A stretch of DNA of 64,000 nt from Hymenobacter norwichensis DSM 15439 (GCF_000420705.1 NZ_ATVL01000007.1:372001-436000); one strand, 5' to 3'. Counted from the stretch's first letter, positions 8,215 through 18,556 are shown. Numbers and translations are program-made. The notes: generated from the letters alone by a model not told the origin.

Positions 8215-8823
8215 CTACCCAACCCAAGCGTGGGAAAAGTGGTTAAGAGTAGGTGCAGACCATAAAGTGCTGATATAAAAGTCTTGAGCAATTACATAGT
8301 TATTGCCAATGAATAGAACCGCAAATGGGAGATTTACTTTAGCTGGAAGTGGTCTAGGTATTGACTGACGAACATTCATAGTTGTATTGGCATCATACAG
8401 CCAACATAGAGTCTCGACTTCATCTGCTAAAACTTGTGGTACACAGTTCAACAAATGGCCACGACCACGCTCAATGACACGCACCATTTCCTGTCGCGTA
8501 TCTCGAGACTGAAATTTTAACCATTGACTACGCCATCCTCCAGGTAGTTTCAAAATTAGCTGATCAATGGCTTCAATTAGCTCTTCAGAGCGTCCACTTC
8601 GACTATTCAAAAAAACATGAGCAAGCGGTTCGTGGTAAAGCGTCAGTAAGTAATGTGCAGTTCTGTACTGTAGTTCTCCGTGTATTCCGCGCTTTAGTCG
8701 CGCTTCTACTTTGCCAATAAATTCAATCCTATGTAGCTCGACATCGGTAGCCAACTCCAAAAACGTTGATTGGATATAGGTGATTTTAGCTGTCGGATAC
8801 AGTTCAATAAAGGATGAAATCAT
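8215..8823 (-). CDS. hypothetical protein, unrecognised
   Basis: 202 residues starting at ATG 8823. It has no signal peptide or membrane segment and appears mixed alpha/beta, with a basic central part containing RDTRQEMVRVIERGRGH. I recognise no domain. Base composition is visibly more AT-rich than the flanking icmF and MBL-fold genes, which fits recent acquisition or low expression. It lies downstream of icmF but is separated from it by a strong terminator (8866-8892), so it is probably transcribed on its own. Confidence 0.6.
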   Translation of the reverse strand: MISSFIELYPTAKITYIQSTFLELATDVELHRIEFIGKVEARLKRGIHGELQYRTAHYLLTLYHEPLAHVFLNSRSGRSEELIEAIDQLILKLPGGWRSQWLKFQSRDTRQEMVRVIERGRGHLLNCVPQVLADEVETLCWLYDANTTMNVRQSIPRPLPAKVNLPFAVLFIGNNYVIAQDFYISTLWSAPTLNHFSHAWVG

Positions 8824-8865
8824 AGAATGAAGTAAAACAAAATAATTATTGACTCTATAAAAAAC

Positions 8866-8892
8866 GGGTGCTACCTCAGCAAGGTAGCACCC
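8866..8892 (-). terminator. terminator of icmF
   Basis: Perfect 10-bp stem (GGGTGCTACC at 8866-8875 with GGTAGCACCC at 8883-8892), 7-base loop, then a T run on the minus strand. It lies 26 bp after the icmF stop. Confidence 0.85.
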
Positions 8893-8917
8893 TTATACAA
8901 TCAGCCAAACCAGCTAA

Positions 8918-11900
8918 TTACATATTCCGGCGGTACTGCCCGCCGACTTCAAACAGCGCGTTCGTAATCTGACCGAGCGAGCAGAACTTCACGGTTTCCA
9001 TGAGCTCCTCGAAGAGGTTGCCGTTGGCAATGGCTACTTGTTGCAGCTGCTTCAGGCGCTGCTCGGCGGTGCCTTCGTTGCGGGCGTGTAGGTTCTTGAG
9101 CATCGTAATTTGATACTGCTTTTCTTCCTCCGTGGCGCGGATTACCTCGGCCGGAATGACCGTGGGCGAGCCTTTCGAGGAGAGGAAGGTGTTCACGCCG
9201 ATGATGGGGTACTCGCCGGTGTGCTTCAGCATCTCGTAGTGCATGCTTTCCTCCTGAATCTTGCCCCGCTGATACATGGTTTCCATGGCCCCGAGCACGC
9301 CGCCGCGCTCCGTGATGCGGTCAAACTCCATCAGCACGGCTTCTTCCACTATGTCGGTAAGCTCCTCGATGATGAAGGAGCCTTGCAGCGGGTTTTCGTT
9401 TTTGGCCAAGCCCAGCTCCCGGTTGATGATGAGCTGAATGGCCATGGCCCGGCGCACCGATTCCTCGGTGGGCGTGGTGATGGCCTCGTCGTAGGCGTTG
9501 GTGTGCAGCGAGTTGCAGTTGTCGTAGATGGCATAGAGGGCCTGCAACGTGGTGCGGATGTCGTTGAAGTCGATTTCCTGCGCGTGCAGGCTCCGGCCGC
9601 TGGTCTGGATGTGGTACTTCAACATCTGCGAGCGGGCATTGGCGCCGTACTTCAGCTTCATGGCCTTGGCCCAGATGCGGCGCGCCACGCGGCCAATTAC
9701 CGCATACTCCGGGTCGATGCCGTTGGAGAAGAAGAACGACAGGTTGGGCGCGAAGTCGTTCACATCCATGCCCCGGCTCACGTAGTACTCCACAAACGTG
9801 AAGCCGTTGCTGAGCGTGAGAGCCAACTGCGTGAGCGGGTTGGCGCCGGCCTCGGCAATGTGGTAGCCCGAAATCGACACCGAGTAGAAGTTGCGAACCT
9901 TCTCCTTGATGAAGTATTCCTGCACGTCGCCCATCAGGCGCAAGGCAAACTCGGTGCTGAAGATGCAGGTGTTCTGCGCCTGGTCTTCCTTCAGAATGTC
10001 GGCCTGCACGGTGCCGCGCACCTGGCTGAGCGTGCGCGCCTTGATGGTGGCGTACACGTCGGCGGGCAGCACCTGGTCGCCGGTTACACCGAGCAGCATC
10101 AGGCCGAGGCCGTCGTTGCCGGCCGGTAGCTCGCCCTGGTAGCTCGGGCGCACCAAGCCTTTCTCTTGGTACAGCTGGTTGATTTTGGCTTCCACTTCCG
10201 CCTCCAGGCCTTGTTCCTTAATATACAGCTCACACTGCTGGTCGATGGCGGCGTTCATGAAGAAAGCAGCCAGCTGTGCAGCGGGGCCGTTGATGGTCAT
10301 CGACACCGAGGTGCTTGGGTTGGCGAGGTTGAAGCCGGAGTACAGCTTCTTGGCGTCGTCGAGGCAGGCGATGCTTACGCCAGCGTTGCCGATTTTGCCG
10401 TAGATGTCGGGCCGGTGGTCGGGGTCTTCGCCGTAGAGCGTCACCGAGTCGAAGGCCGTGCTCAGGCGCTTGGCCGGCAAGCCCGCCGACACGTAGTGGA
10501 AGCGGCGGTTGGTGCGCTCGGGGCCGCCTTCGCCCGCAAACATGCGGGTGGGGTCTTCGCCTTCGCGCTTGAACGGGAACACGCCGGCGGTGTAAGGGAA
10601 TTCACCGGGCACGTTTTCCTGGAGCTGCCAACGCAGCAAGTCACCCCACGCGGTGTAGCGGGGGAGGCTTACCTTCGGAATCTGCTGGTTGCTGAGGCTG
10701 GTGGTGTGTGTCTGAATGCGGATTTCTTTGTCGCGCACCTTGAACACAAATTCCGGCGCTTTGTAGGCGGCTACTTTTTGCGGCCAGGCCTCCAGAAGTT
10801 TCCAGTTCTGTCCGTCCAGCCGAAGCTTGACCTCTTCGAAGGTGCTCTCCAAGCCGGCCACGAGTGCTGCTGGTGCGAGTCCGTGGCTGCCGTCCCCAGC
10901 GCCAGATCCTCCAGGTTGCTGCTGTCCGAAGCCTGCTCCGAGGCTTTCAACGGCTCCGATGGCTTCCCGGATTCCGAAGAGCTGCTGGGCCACTGCCGAT
11001 TGTTTATCAACCCACTGGTCATATTGATGGATGGTTTCGGTGATTTCGGAAAGGTACCGCGTGCGGTGCGGCGGAATGATGTAAATCTTCTCGGAGTCCT
11101 CCTTCGAGGTTTCGAGCTGCGACGCGAACGGCACGCCGGTTTTCTGTTCTACGGTGGCAAGCAGCGCTCGGTACAGCCGGTTCATGCCGGGGTCGTTGAA
11201 CTGCGAGGCGATGGTGCCAAACACCGGCATGTCGTCCAGCGGCTTGTCCCAGAGGCCGTGGTTGCGCTGGTACTGCTTGCGCACGTCGCGCAACGCGTCC
11301 AGTGCCCCGCGCTTGTCGAACTTGTTGAGGGCAATAACGTCGGCGAAATCGAGCATGTCGATTTTCTCTAGCTGCGTGGCCGCGCCGTACTCAGGCGTCA
11401 TCACATACAGGCTGGCGTCGGAATGCTCGATAATTTCGGTGTCGGACTGGCCAATGCCGGACGTTTCCAGGATAATCAGGTCGAAGTCGGCGGCGCGTAC
11501 CACGTCCACGGCGTCCTGCACGTACTTACTCAGTGCCAAGTTGCTCTGGCGCGTAGCGAGGCTGCGCATATACACCCGCGGCGAGTTGATGGCGTTCATC
11601 CGGATACGGTCACCGAGGAGGGCGCCGCCGGTTTTGCGCTTGCTCGGGTCCACGGATATAATGGCAATGGTCTTCTCAGCGAAATCCATCAGGAAACGCC
11701 GCACCAGCTCATCCACCAACGACGACTTACCTGCGCCACCCGTACCCGTAATGCCGAGGATGGGTGCTTTCTTGCTGGCGGTAGGAGTGGAGTCGATGCG
11801 CTGATCGGCCTCACCTTCCGATTTCTGAAACTCGGAAATCAGCTGGCCTTTCACCCGCTCGAACTCCTGCGGGAAGTTTTCGGCGGCCGAAATCAGGCGG

Positions 11901-12406
11901 CCGATGCTACGGGCGTCCTTCTCTTTTACGTGGCCGGCTTCGCCGTTCAGGTTCTGGCCAGTCGGGAAGTCGGAGCGTTCCAGCAAATCGTTGATCATGC
12001 CCTGCAAGCCCATGGCGCGGCCATCGTCGGGGGAGTAGATGCGGGTGATGCCGTGCTTCTGCAACTCCTCGATTTCGGAGGGCAGAATCACGCCGCCGCC
12101 GCCACCGAAGATCTTGACGTGCCCTGCGCCGCGCTCTTGCAGCAGGTCGTACATGTACTTGAAGTACTCGTTGTGGCCGCCTTGGTAGGAGGTAATGGCA
12201 ATGGCCTGTGCGTCTTCCTGAATGGCGCAATCCACGATTTCCTGCACCGAGCGGTTGTGGCCCAGGTGAATAACTTCGGCGCCGCTGCTCTGGATAATGC
12301 GGCGCATAATGTTGATGGCGGCGTCGTGCCCATCAAAGAGGGCCGCCGCCGTGACGATACGAACGTGGTTCTGGGGCTTATACGGAGCTACGGGAGCTGC
12401 TTGCAT
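8918..12406 (-). CDS. icmF: fused isobutyryl-CoA mutase IcmF (B12-dependent, with built-in G-protein chaperone)
   Basis: 1162 residues in the IcmF domain order. First comes a cobalamin-binding domain (about 14-145) with DGHD at 25-28, where H27 is the lower cobalt ligand. Next is a MeaB-like GTPase with P-loop GTGGAGKSS at 221-229 and NKFDKRG. A Gly/Ala-rich linker leads to the TIM-barrel acyl-CoA mutase domain, with [16 protein letters not shown] and the [11 protein letters not shown] and [12 protein letters not shown] segments. IcmF interconverts isobutyryl-CoA and n-butyryl-CoA (some members use pivalyl- or isovaleryl-CoA) with adenosylcobalamin; the G domain gates cofactor loading. RMFAGEG rather than the RQYAG typical of methylmalonyl-CoA mutase supports IcmF. 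The gene is monocistronic, with a -7-like TACCTTCG 32 bp upstream. A 3-hydroxyacyl-CoA dehydrogenase at 39.4 kb could act on the same butyrate-type intermediates. Confidence 0.95.
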   Translation of the reverse strand: MQAAPVAPYKPQNHVRIVTAAALFDGHDAAINIMRRIIQSSGAEVIHLGHNRSVQEIVDCAIQEDAQAIAITSYQGGHNEYFKYMYDLLQERGAGHVKIFGGGGGVILPSEIEELQKHGITRIYSPDDGRAMGLQGMINDLLERSDFPTGQNLNGEAGHVKEKDARSIGRLISAAENFPQEFERVKGQLISEFQKSEGEADQRIDSTPTASKKAPILGITGTGGAGKSSLVDELVRRFLMDFAEKTIAIISVDPSKRKTGGALLGDRIRMNAINSPRVYMRSLATRQSNLALSKYVQDAVDVVRAADFDLIILETSGIGQSDTEIIEHSDASLYVMTPEYGAATQLEKIDMLDFADVIALNKFDKRGALDALRDVRKQYQRNHGLWDKPLDDMPVFGTIASQFNDPGMNRLYRALLATVEQKTGVPFASQLETSKEDSEKIYIIPPHRTRYLSEITETIHQYDQWVDKQSAVAQQLFGIREAIGAVESLGAGFGQQQPGGSGAGDGSHGLAPAALVAGLESTFEEVKLRLDGQNWKLLEAWPQKVAAYKAPEFVFKVRDKEIRIQTHTTSLSNQQIPKVSLPRYTAWGDLLRWQLQENVPGEFPYTAGVFPFKREGEDPTRMFAGEGGPERTNRRFHYVSAGLPAKRLSTAFDSVTLYGEDPDHRPDIYGKIGNAGVSIACLDDAKKLYSGFNLANPSTSVSMTINGPAAQLAAFFMNAAIDQQCELYIKEQGLEAEVEAKINQLYQEKGLVRPSYQGELPAGNDGLGLMLLGVTGDQVLPADVYATIKARTLSQVRGTVQADILKEDQAQNTCIFSTEFALRLMGDVQEYFIKEKVRNFYSVSISGYHIAEAGANPLTQLALTLSNGFTFVEYYVSRGMDVNDFAPNLSFFFSNGIDPEYAVIGRVARRIWAKAMKLKYGANARSQMLKYHIQTSGRSLHAQEIDFNDIRTTLQALYAIYDNCNSLHTNAYDEAITTPTEESVRRAMAIQLIINRELGLAKNENPLQGSFIIEELTDIVEEAVLMEFDRITERGGVLGAMETMYQRGKIQEESMHYEMLKHTGEYPIIGVNTFLSSKGSPTVIPAEVIRATEEEKQYQITMLKNLHARNEGTAEQRLKQLQQVAIANGNLFEELMETVKFCSLGQITNALFEVGGQYRRNM

Positions 12407-12437
12407 AGCAGGTAGGATTGGGTGGAAATTGGGGTAG

Positions 12438-12445
12438 CGAAGGTA
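12438..12445 (-). promoter_or_regulatory. -7 box of icmF promoter
   Basis: TACCTTCG on the minus strand, 32 bp before the icmF ATG. It differs by one base from the Bacteroidota -7 consensus TAnnTTTG. The same octamer precedes fabH. No clear -33 TTG at the expected spacing. Confidence 0.45.
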
Positions 12446-12447
12446 CG

Positions 12448-12481
12448 AAAAAAGCCCCGGCGGGTAGGCGCGGGGCTTTTG
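12448..12481 (-). terminator. terminator between the 12.5-kb membrane-protein gene and icmF
   Basis: 10-bp stem (AAAAGCCCCG with CGGGGCTTTT) with a T run on the minus strand. It sits 33 bp past the stop of the membrane-protein gene and just upstream of the icmF promoter. Confidence 0.8.
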
Positions 12482-12513
12482 ATACTGTGCTAGCAGCTAA
12501 GTCTAACTTTTCT

Positions 12514-13053
12514 TTAACTATTAATGTCAGCTGGTAAATATACATTAAGCAGGACACCCAACTGCTCAGCTAAATCCTTTGCAAATATTGTTGCCTCCTG
12601 CAACTCCGATAAAGGGAATGTTTTGATAACTATACCGGTACTAGAGTGAGCAACGGACAGCATTATAATAATTTCCTCATTGCGCTGGGAAGCGTCGTTC
12701 CAAATACCCCAACTAGACCGTGACGAAGGTGTAGTATTGGGTTGAATAGAGGAAAAATACTTTAGCGTTATGCCTACAATAGGTGGTAGTGGTTTCCAAC
12801 GGCCTAGTGAATAGCCTATGGCAGAATAATAAGTGCGTTGGGTTTTCTGCACTAGGTCCAACTCCATTCCCGATTGCACCAACCAAGTTGCCCCAATACT
12901 TGCCAATGCGATACCGGCTGCTAATACTGGCTTGCAGCCTAACAGTAATAATAGAAAGAAGACGACAAGTGGAGCTACAAAGGCCAACCCAGCTACCGGA
13001 CCTCTAGTAAGTCGAATCGGCATGAGCAACTGAGTATGTAAGAACGATGACAA
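12514..13053 (-). CDS. small membrane protein, unknown function
   Basis: 179 residues with two adjacent hydrophobic segments near the N-terminus (about 20-38 and 43-58), then a soluble C-terminal half of alternating strands ending in an amphipathic helix (ATIFAKDLAEQLG). This layout resembles small bacterial proteins with two TM segments and a PH-like domain, but I cannot assign a family. A second ATG at residue 11 (13023, MPIRLTRG) gives a more typical basic N-terminus and may be the true start. The gene is AT-richer than icmF. The spacing to the upstream Uma2-type gene is 29 bp, so the two may be co-transcribed. Confidence 0.6.
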   Translation of the reverse strand: MSSFLHTQLLMPIRLTRGPVAGLAFVAPLVVFFLLLLLGCKPVLAAGIALASIGATWLVQSGMELDLVQKTQRTYYSAIGYSLGRWKPLPPIVGITLKYFSSIQPNTTPSSRSSWGIWNDASQRNEEIIIMLSVAHSSTGIVIKTFPLSELQEATIFAKDLAEQLGVLLNVYLPADINS

Positions 13054-13082
13054 AGAAATTTTGCTGTAAATTCACTTGTGTT

Positions 13083-13685
13083 TTACCGCAGTTCCGCTAG
13101 CCGCAGCCGGAACCCCGGCAGCACCTCTTCGCCGGACAGCTCGTTGTCGAAGCCCTGCACTACTTCTGGTTCCGGCTGGTTGAGGCGGTAGAGGTAGGCC
13201 GTTTCGGTTTCAGGTACAATGAGCCACGCCAATCGGGCACCGTTGCGGAGCCAATCGAGCATTTTGGCTTGTAAGGTTTTCGTGGAGTCGGAAGCGGATT
13301 TCAGCTCTACCACAAACTCCGGGCAAATCGGCGCAAATTTATCCTGTTGCTCCATAGTCAGCGCGTTCCACTTGGCAGCTGACACCCAAGAAGCGTCCGG
13401 CGACAATACGGACGTGTCGGGGAGTGTAAAGCCGGTGTTGGAATCGAAGTATTCTCCTAGCTGCGGATTCTGTTCGCACCATTTGCCCAATTGAAAAGTT
13501 AGGCGGGCATTACGTTTGCCGGAACGGCTACCGGTGGGGGACATAATTAGGATTTCATGTTGAGCACTGCGTTCAATTCGTAGCTCAGGATGTTGTTGGC
13601 AAAACTCAAAAAACTCATCGTCCGACATACCTGCCAGTAGGGGGCTGCGGAGCGTAATGACGTCTTCAGTGATGGTAGGGCGCAT
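13083..13685 (-). CDS. Uma2-family (DUF820) putative endonuclease
   Basis: 200 residues of the Uma2/DUF820 family, a PD-(D/E)xK nuclease-like fold common in cyanobacteria and Bacteroidota. Visible signatures are MSDDEFFEFCQQHPELRIER at the start, MSPTGSRSGKRN, SPDASWVS (the active-site Asp region) and FVVELKSASDS (the ExK element), followed by the basic NGARLAWLIVPE segment. A nuclease role is inferred from fold similarity and the biological role is unknown. It is cytoplasmic. The ATG at 13685 leads directly into the conserved N-terminus. Confidence 0.85.
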   Translation of the reverse strand: MRPTITEDVITLRSPLLAGMSDDEFFEFCQQHPELRIERSAQHEILIMSPTGSRSGKRNARLTFQLGKWCEQNPQLGEYFDSNTGFTLPDTSVLSPDASWVSAAKWNALTMEQQDKFAPICPEFVVELKSASDSTKTLQAKMLDWLRNGARLAWLIVPETETAYLYRLNQPEPEVVQGFDNELSGEEVLPGFRLRLAELR

Positions 13686-13780
13686 GGCAAGGAAGGGTTA
13701 GCTGCTTGAAGTTACGCAAAAACGACACAGCCGAACCGCTCGAAAGCAGTCCGGCCGTGTAGAATAGAAACCACTGTAAC

Positions 13781-14134
13781 CTACTTCGTGGCCTTTTCTT
13801 CCAGCTCCTGCAACAGCTGGTCGGCGGCCTTCTCGATGTCGGTGTAGCCTTGCTGAGCAGCGCGTTCTTTGGCGGCTAGCAGGCCGTCGCGGTGCACGGT
13901 TTCGAAGTCGCCGTAGGGGAAATGGTAGCGGCCTTTGGTGTCTTCGCCCTTGCTCATATCCAGGCCTAGGTGCCACTGGCCGTACTCGGCTATTTCGTGC
14001 TGGTCCAGATACTTGTTTTCGGCGTTGGGTTTGGGGTTGTGCTGGCCCCAATGACCTTCATCGTTCTTTAGTTTGCCTTCTTCAATGAGGCGTTTGGCGA
14101 ATTGCACGGCGGCGGGGTTCAGTTCAATGCTCAT
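13781..14134 (-). CDS. conserved small soluble protein, unknown function
   Basis: 117 residues, mostly helical and charged, with a central motif rich in His, Gly, Trp and Tyr (GHWGQHNPKP; YGQWHLGLD; GRYHFPYGDF) and a C-terminal amphipathic helix (IEKAADQLLQELEEKA). It looks like a conserved hypothetical protein of soil bacteria, but I cannot give it a function. There is no signal or membrane segment. Another frame of equal length over the same DNA is Arg/Pro-rich and reads like a shadow. It lies 128 bp downstream of the GH15 gene on the same strand, possibly in one transcript. Confidence 0.6.
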   Translation of the reverse strand: MSIELNPAAVQFAKRLIEEGKLKNDEGHWGQHNPKPNAENKYLDQHEIAEYGQWHLGLDMSKGEDTKGRYHFPYGDFETVHRDGLLAAKERAAQQGYTDIEKAADQLLQELEEKATK

Positions 14135-14262
14135 GACGTGGGAGACGTTAGTAGGGGTGAACAGACAAGCTGGCGCGGCGGTGCCGCGCTAGGTGCTTAC
14201 GCTGCGGCCTGCTTTCCGTTAAGGCTGAGCTAGGTGACGAAACGGCCGTTCGGCCGCTGAAA

Positions 14263-16113
14263 CTACACGAATTGATGGCCGCCATTCTCCCCAGCCTTAC
14301 GGGCGTCCAGGTCGCGGTTGAGCTGGAAGGCGGCGCTAATCAGGGCCAAGTGGGTGAAGGCCTGCGGGTAGTTGCCAATCTGCTCCCCCTGCGGCCCAAT
14401 CTGCTCGGAATACAGCCCCAGCGGACTCGCAAAGCCTAGCAGCTTCTCGAACAACAGGCGGGCCTTATCCAAGTCGCCGGCCCGTGAGAGGTTCTCGATG
14501 TACCAGAACGAGCACATCGTGAAGGTGCCTTCCTCGCCATTGAGGCCGTCGGAGGCGCCGCCCTCAGCGTGGTAGCGAAACAGCAAAGAATCGAGAAGTA
14601 GCTCCTTTTCAATGGCGCGCATCGTGGATTGCCAGCGTGGCTCGGCAGGCGTAAACATGCGCACTAATGGCATCAGGAGTACGTTGGCATCCAGCACGTT
14701 GCTGCCCTTGAACTGCACGAAGGCCTGCTTTTCTTCGCTCCAATAATTGTTGTAGACCTCCGCGTAAATCTCGTCGCGGACGCGCAGCCACTCCACCAAC
14801 GGCGCCGGAAACGACCGGTCGCGGGCAATGCGGATGGCGCGGTCCAGGGCCACCCAGCACATCACCTTGCCCGAAATAAACTGCCGTTCCTCATCGCGCA
14901 CTTCCCAAATGCCATGGTCGGGGCGCTGCCAATTTTCAGCCACAAAATCAACGAGGCGACAGACGTGCTGCCAGAAGTCGTAGGTGATGGCGCCGCCGTA
15001 CTTGTTGTAGAGGTAAATGGTGTCGAGCAGCTCCCCGTAGATGTCGAGCTGAAACTGCTTGGCGGCCCCGTTGCCGATGCGGACAGGCTGCGAGTCGCGG
15101 TAGCCGTTGAGGTGGGGTAACTCCTTTTCGGGCAAGTCGGCGGTGCCATCTACGGCGTACATCAGCTGCAATTTTTCCGGGTTTTCCAACTGGTCGAGCC
15201 GCTCCATGATCCAGCGCAGAAAGGCCTTGGACTCCTGAGTGAATCCCAGCCGCAGAAACGCGTACATAGTGAAGGCCGCGTCCCGAATCCAGGTGAAGCG
15301 GTAGTCCCAGTTTCGGTCGCCGCCCACGGCTTCGGGCAGGCCGAACGTGGCGGCGGCTACCGTGGAGCCGTATTGCAGCGAGGTCAGGAGCTTGAGCGTG
15401 ATGGCCGAGCGGAGCACTGTTTCGCGCCAGCGGCCAGTGTAGGTGCTGCTTTCCACCCATTCGCGCCAGAAACTGAGCGTGTCTTGGAAGGCGGCTTCGG
15501 TGTAGTGCTCTAGCTCGCGGGCAATGAAACTAGGGTCGTCAACGGGCGTGGCCTCAATCACGAAGCTGGCGGTTTCGCCCACATGCAGCGTCCAGGTGCC
15601 GGTGGCTTCGCCCTGCGCGTTGGCTTGGAAAGATTGATTGCCGAGTAAGCGAAATTGAAAGCCGTCTTTGCCTTGGCTGCGGAACAGCAGACTGCCATTG
15701 TCCTGCCGCTCCACTTCGTGTTCGGCCCGGCCGTAATCAAAGCGTGGGGCGCACCGCATTTCAAATGGCATGCTGCCCTTGATAATACGCACAGTGCGTA
15801 CCACGGCGCAGTTTTGCTCGTGGCGCTTCACGGGCATGAAGTCGGTCAGTTCGGCAATGCCTTCTTCGGTGAAAAAGCGGGTGAGCAGAATGCCCGTATC
15901 CGGCAAGTACAGCTGCTTGCTGCGCACCTCGTCGCCCACCGGGTGTAAGTGCCAGTGGCCGCCTTTTTCGGCGTCGAGCAGCGAGGCGAAGATGGTGGGG
16001 GAGTCGAAGCGAGTGAAGGATAGGTAGTCGATGGAGCCGTTTTTGGCAACCAGCGCTACGGTGTGCAGGTTGCCAATGAGGCCATAGTCTTCTAGCGGTA
16101 GGTAACCGGGCAT
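14263..16113 (-). CDS. glycoside hydrolase family 15 protein (glucoamylase/trehalase-like)
   Basis: About 616 residues. The N-terminal [21 protein letters not shown] and [19 protein letters not shown] are typical of bacterial GH15 proteins: a beta-sandwich of about 230 residues followed by an (alpha/alpha)6 barrel with the hallmark [16 protein letters not shown]. The family cleaves alpha-glucosidic bonds with inversion; characterised cytoplasmic members include trehalases and glucoamylases. No signal peptide is present, so an intracellular role in trehalose or glycogen turnover is likely. I start it at ATG 16113 because a longer frame (GTG 16224) would begin inside the loop of the hairpin at 16206-16242 and would add 37 residues without family similarity. 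Confidence 0.87.
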   Translation of the reverse strand: MPGYLPLEDYGLIGNLHTVALVAKNGSIDYLSFTRFDSPTIFASLLDAEKGGHWHLHPVGDEVRSKQLYLPDTGILLTRFFTEEGIAELTDFMPVKRHEQNCAVVRTVRIIKGSMPFEMRCAPRFDYGRAEHEVERQDNGSLLFRSQGKDGFQFRLLGNQSFQANAQGEATGTWTLHVGETASFVIEATPVDDPSFIARELEHYTEAAFQDTLSFWREWVESSTYTGRWRETVLRSAITLKLLTSLQYGSTVAAATFGLPEAVGGDRNWDYRFTWIRDAAFTMYAFLRLGFTQESKAFLRWIMERLDQLENPEKLQLMYAVDGTADLPEKELPHLNGYRDSQPVRIGNGAAKQFQLDIYGELLDTIYLYNKYGGAITYDFWQHVCRLVDFVAENWQRPDHGIWEVRDEERQFISGKVMCWVALDRAIRIARDRSFPAPLVEWLRVRDEIYAEVYNNYWSEEKQAFVQFKGSNVLDANVLLMPLVRMFTPAEPRWQSTMRAIEKELLLDSLLFRYHAEGGASDGLNGEEGTFTMCSFWYIENLSRAGDLDKARLLFEKLLGFASPLGLYSEQIGPQGEQIGNYPQAFTHLALISAAFQLNRDLDARKAGENGGHQFV

Positions 16114-16205
16114 ATAGTCTACAACAGGTGGAGTTAGAGGAATACCTGCTAACGAATAATTGCCGCTACCTGACGAGCCTGCCCATAATTTTTCCCTTGG
16201 AAACC

Positions 16206-16242
16206 AAACAGTCGGACCATCCACAGGATGATCCGACTGTTT
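16206..16242 (-). terminator. hairpin downstream of formaldehyde dehydrogenase gene
   Basis: 15-bp inverted repeat (arms 16206-16220 and 16228-16242, one G/T mismatch) with a 7-base loop, 26 bp after the stop of the dehydrogenase gene. It separates that gene from GH15 on the same strand. There is no long T run. Confidence 0.65.
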
Positions 16243-16267
16243 GTGAAAAGCTGGAAAACGCCTACCG

Positions 16268-17500
16268 TTAGTGGGTTGCGGCAGCCTTGGCTTTGGTTTT
16301 GGGTTTCACGTCCGGAATTAGGTTGTGCGGGTTGATAACGAACTTCTTGGCCACGCCGCTGTCGAATTCGGCGTAGCCCTTGGGCGCATCATCGAGGCTG
16401 ATGACCTCCACGTTTACTGCTTTGGCAATCTGCACTTTATCATACAGAATGGCCTGCATGAGCTGGCGGTTGTAGCTCATCACTGGGGTTTGGCCAGTAT
16501 GGAACGAGTGGCTTTTCGCCCAGCCCAAACCAAACCGAATCGAGAGGCTGCCTTTCTGCGCGGCCTCATCTTTGGAGCCGGGGTCCTCGGTTACGTAGAG
16601 GCCTGGAATGCCAATGGAGCCCCCGGCGCGGGTGATTTCCATGAGCGAGTTGAGCACGGCAGCCGGCACTTCCTTCTTGGAGTCGGTGCCGTGCCCGCTG
16701 GCCTCGAAGCCCACGCAATCCACGGCGCAGTCGATTTCCGGTACGCCCAGAATCTGGGTGATTTGCTCGGTGAGCGAAGCGTCCAGCGTCAGGTCTACGG
16801 TTTCACAGCCGAACGAACGGGCATGCGCCAAGCGGGCTTTGTTCATGTCGCCGACTATCACCACGGCCGCGCCCAGCAGCTGCGCCGAAGCCGCGGCGGC
16901 TAACCCCACTGGTCCGGCCCCGGCAATGTACACGGTGGTGCCAGGCCCTACGCCTGCCTTCACCGCCCCGTGGAAACCCGTCGGGAAAATGTCGCTCAGC
17001 ATAGTCAGGTCCCGGATTTTCTCCATGGCCTGGTCCTTGTTCGGGAAGCGCAGCAGGTTGAAATCGGCGTACGGCACCATCACGTATTCGGCCTGACCGC
17101 CAATCCAGCCGCCCATGTCTACGTAGCCATAGGCGCCGCCCGCGCGGCCCTCGTTCACGTTCAGGCAGATGCCGGTTTTCATTTCCTTGCAGGTACGGCA
17201 GCGGCCACACGCCACGTTGAACGGCACCGATACTAGGTCCCCCTTCTTCAGAAACTCCACGTCGGTACCGGCTTCAATTACCTCACCGGTTATTTCGTGG
17301 CCCAGCACCAGGCCGGCTGGGGCGGTGGTGCGGCCGCGTACCATGTGCTGGTCGGAGCCACAAATGTTGGTGGACACCACTTTCAAAATCACACCGTGCG
17401 TGATTTTCTTGCCTTTCGGGTTTTTCAACTCCGGAAAGGCTATGTCCTGTACCTCGACCTTGCCGGGTTCCAGGTATACTACGCCTCGGTTATCAGCCAT
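16268..17500 (-). CDS. fdhA: glutathione-independent formaldehyde dehydrogenase-type zinc oxidoreductase
   Basis: 410 residues of the zinc-dependent medium-chain dehydrogenase family, closest to the FdhA branch (formaldehyde dismutase/dehydrogenase with tightly bound NAD). It shows the catalytic zinc residues in STNICGSDQHMV and GHEITGEV, the structural zinc tetrad in CGRCRTCKEMKTGIC, the Rossmann motif GAGPVGLAAAA, and the FdhA-typical GGAYGYVDMGGWIGGQAEYV and SKKEVPAAVLNSLM segments. It should oxidise formaldehyde or other aldehydes/alcohols without glutathione. The C-terminus has a short Lys/Ala-rich tail (KPKTKAKAAATH). It is cytoplasmic. The HbpS-like gene lies 59 bp upstream on the same strand, so the two may form an operon. 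Confidence 0.88.
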   Translation of the reverse strand: MADNRGVVYLEPGKVEVQDIAFPELKNPKGKKITHGVILKVVSTNICGSDQHMVRGRTTAPAGLVLGHEITGEVIEAGTDVEFLKKGDLVSVPFNVACGRCRTCKEMKTGICLNVNEGRAGGAYGYVDMGGWIGGQAEYVMVPYADFNLLRFPNKDQAMEKIRDLTMLSDIFPTGFHGAVKAGVGPGTTVYIAGAGPVGLAAAASAQLLGAAVVIVGDMNKARLAHARSFGCETVDLTLDASLTEQITQILGVPEIDCAVDCVGFEASGHGTDSKKEVPAAVLNSLMEITRAGGSIGIPGLYVTEDPGSKDEAAQKGSLSIRFGLGWAKSHSFHTGQTPVMSYNRQLMQAILYDKVQIAKAVNVEVISLDDAPKGYAEFDSGVAKKFVINPHNLIPDVKPKTKAKAAATH

Positions 17501-17559
17501 AGAGTGGGTGGGTTAGATGCTGAGAAAAGTGAAAAGCCGGGTCAACCGGAACAGAATTT

Positions 17560-17967
17560 CTACTGGCCCTCCAGCGCCCGCACGCCCGCTTCGGCCACCG
17601 TATGGTCGTTTTCTACGGTGTCGCCTGATACGCCAATAGCACCAAAAATCTGTCCCTCACTGTTTTTGAGCGGGATGCCGCCGGGGAAGGTGATGAGCCC
17701 ACCGTTGGAGTGCTCGATATTGTAGAGTGGGCCGCCCGGCTGCGAGAGGCCCCCAATAGCCCCCGTAGGCATATCGAAGAAGCGGGCCGTCTTGGCCTTC
17801 TTGATGGAAATATCGAGTGAGCCAAGCCAGGCGTCGTCCATCCGGATGAAGGCCACCAGATTCGCGCCGGCGTCCACCACAGCAATATTCATCTTAACGC
17901 CTAGTTCAAGGGATTTTTCGTGGGCGGCCTGCACGGCCTGTTGTGCTTGCTTGAGGGTGATACCCAT
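17560..17967 (-). CDS. GlcG/HbpS (DUF336) family protein
   Basis: 135 residues from ATG 17967, matching the family in full: [38 protein letters not shown], a [11 protein letters not shown] loop and the C-terminal [23 protein letters not shown]. The fold resembles the heme-binding sensor HbpS and GlcG; members bind heme or act with small-metabolite enzymes, but the role is mostly unproven. The frame extends upstream to 18093, and an alternative start at 18063 ([13 protein letters not shown]) would add a weak signal-like leader; I prefer the family-length start. It is probably co-transcribed with the dehydrogenase 59 bp downstream. Confidence 0.82.
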   Translation of the reverse strand: MGITLKQAQQAVQAAHEKSLELGVKMNIAVVDAGANLVAFIRMDDAWLGSLDISIKKAKTARFFDMPTGAIGGLSQPGGPLYNIEHSNGGLITFPGGIPLKNSEGQIFGAIGVSGDTVENDHTVAEAGVRALEGQ

Positions 17968-18556
17968 AGTGGTTGTATGGTTAGAGGAAGGAAGAATTGA
18001 ACTACCAACAACGGCATTCCCGCTGCCGAGGACAAGCGCAACGGTAGAATTGCGACGATTCATACCCAGGATTGCGACAATAGTGCAGCTCAATTCCTGA
18101 TTTGCTAGCCGGGTTAGCCGGTTTGAGTGGCCTCAACCACGCATTTCTCCGCAAAGCAGGAAGCAGCAAGTAACCATCGGCTCATTAGAGGACGACTTGA
18201 GTGGGCTGCTTATGGCGCTCGGCAGGATTGGGATGAAGCTCGACAGTAAACTATAACAATACCAATATTAATCAGTAATAATATATTAATTTATTAATTG
18301 ATTTGTGCAAAAAGTATACATTGCCAGCGTTTTCTGAATGGAAAATACAAGTAGCTGATTTAGTGAGGATAGCGTCGGAATAAGCTGTTTGAATTGTGTT
18401 GGTTTAACGGCGGTATAATTCAAAAAAATGGATTATCGTTTCAATGGTCTGATGTCTTGTTTTGCTTGGTGCCTTACTAATAGCTCTCCCTGAAGTTGGC
18501 AGTGTGCTGCAACCGAGCTATTCTCTTCTCACTTACACATCAACATTTAGTACTCT
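17968..18556. other. divergent intergenic region, AT-rich core
   Basis: About 590 bp between the leftward HbpS-like gene and the rightward T9SS cargo gene. The part from about 18240 to 18440 is strongly AT-rich and should carry the promoter of the cargo gene. I see no convincing TAnnTTTG box with a TTG at 19-bp spacing, and no RNA gene or conserved open frame. Confidence 0.45.

Noticed and set aside
9110..12415. Long plus-strand frames (330-400 codons) opposite icmF
   Set aside because: They mirror a complete, well-conserved IcmF and have no domain of their own; long antisense frames are usual in GC-rich genes.
13698..14051. 117-codon Arg/Pro-rich frame overlapping the small conserved protein
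   Set aside because: Composition typical of an out-of-frame shadow; the overlapping frame starting at 14134 has a protein-like composition.
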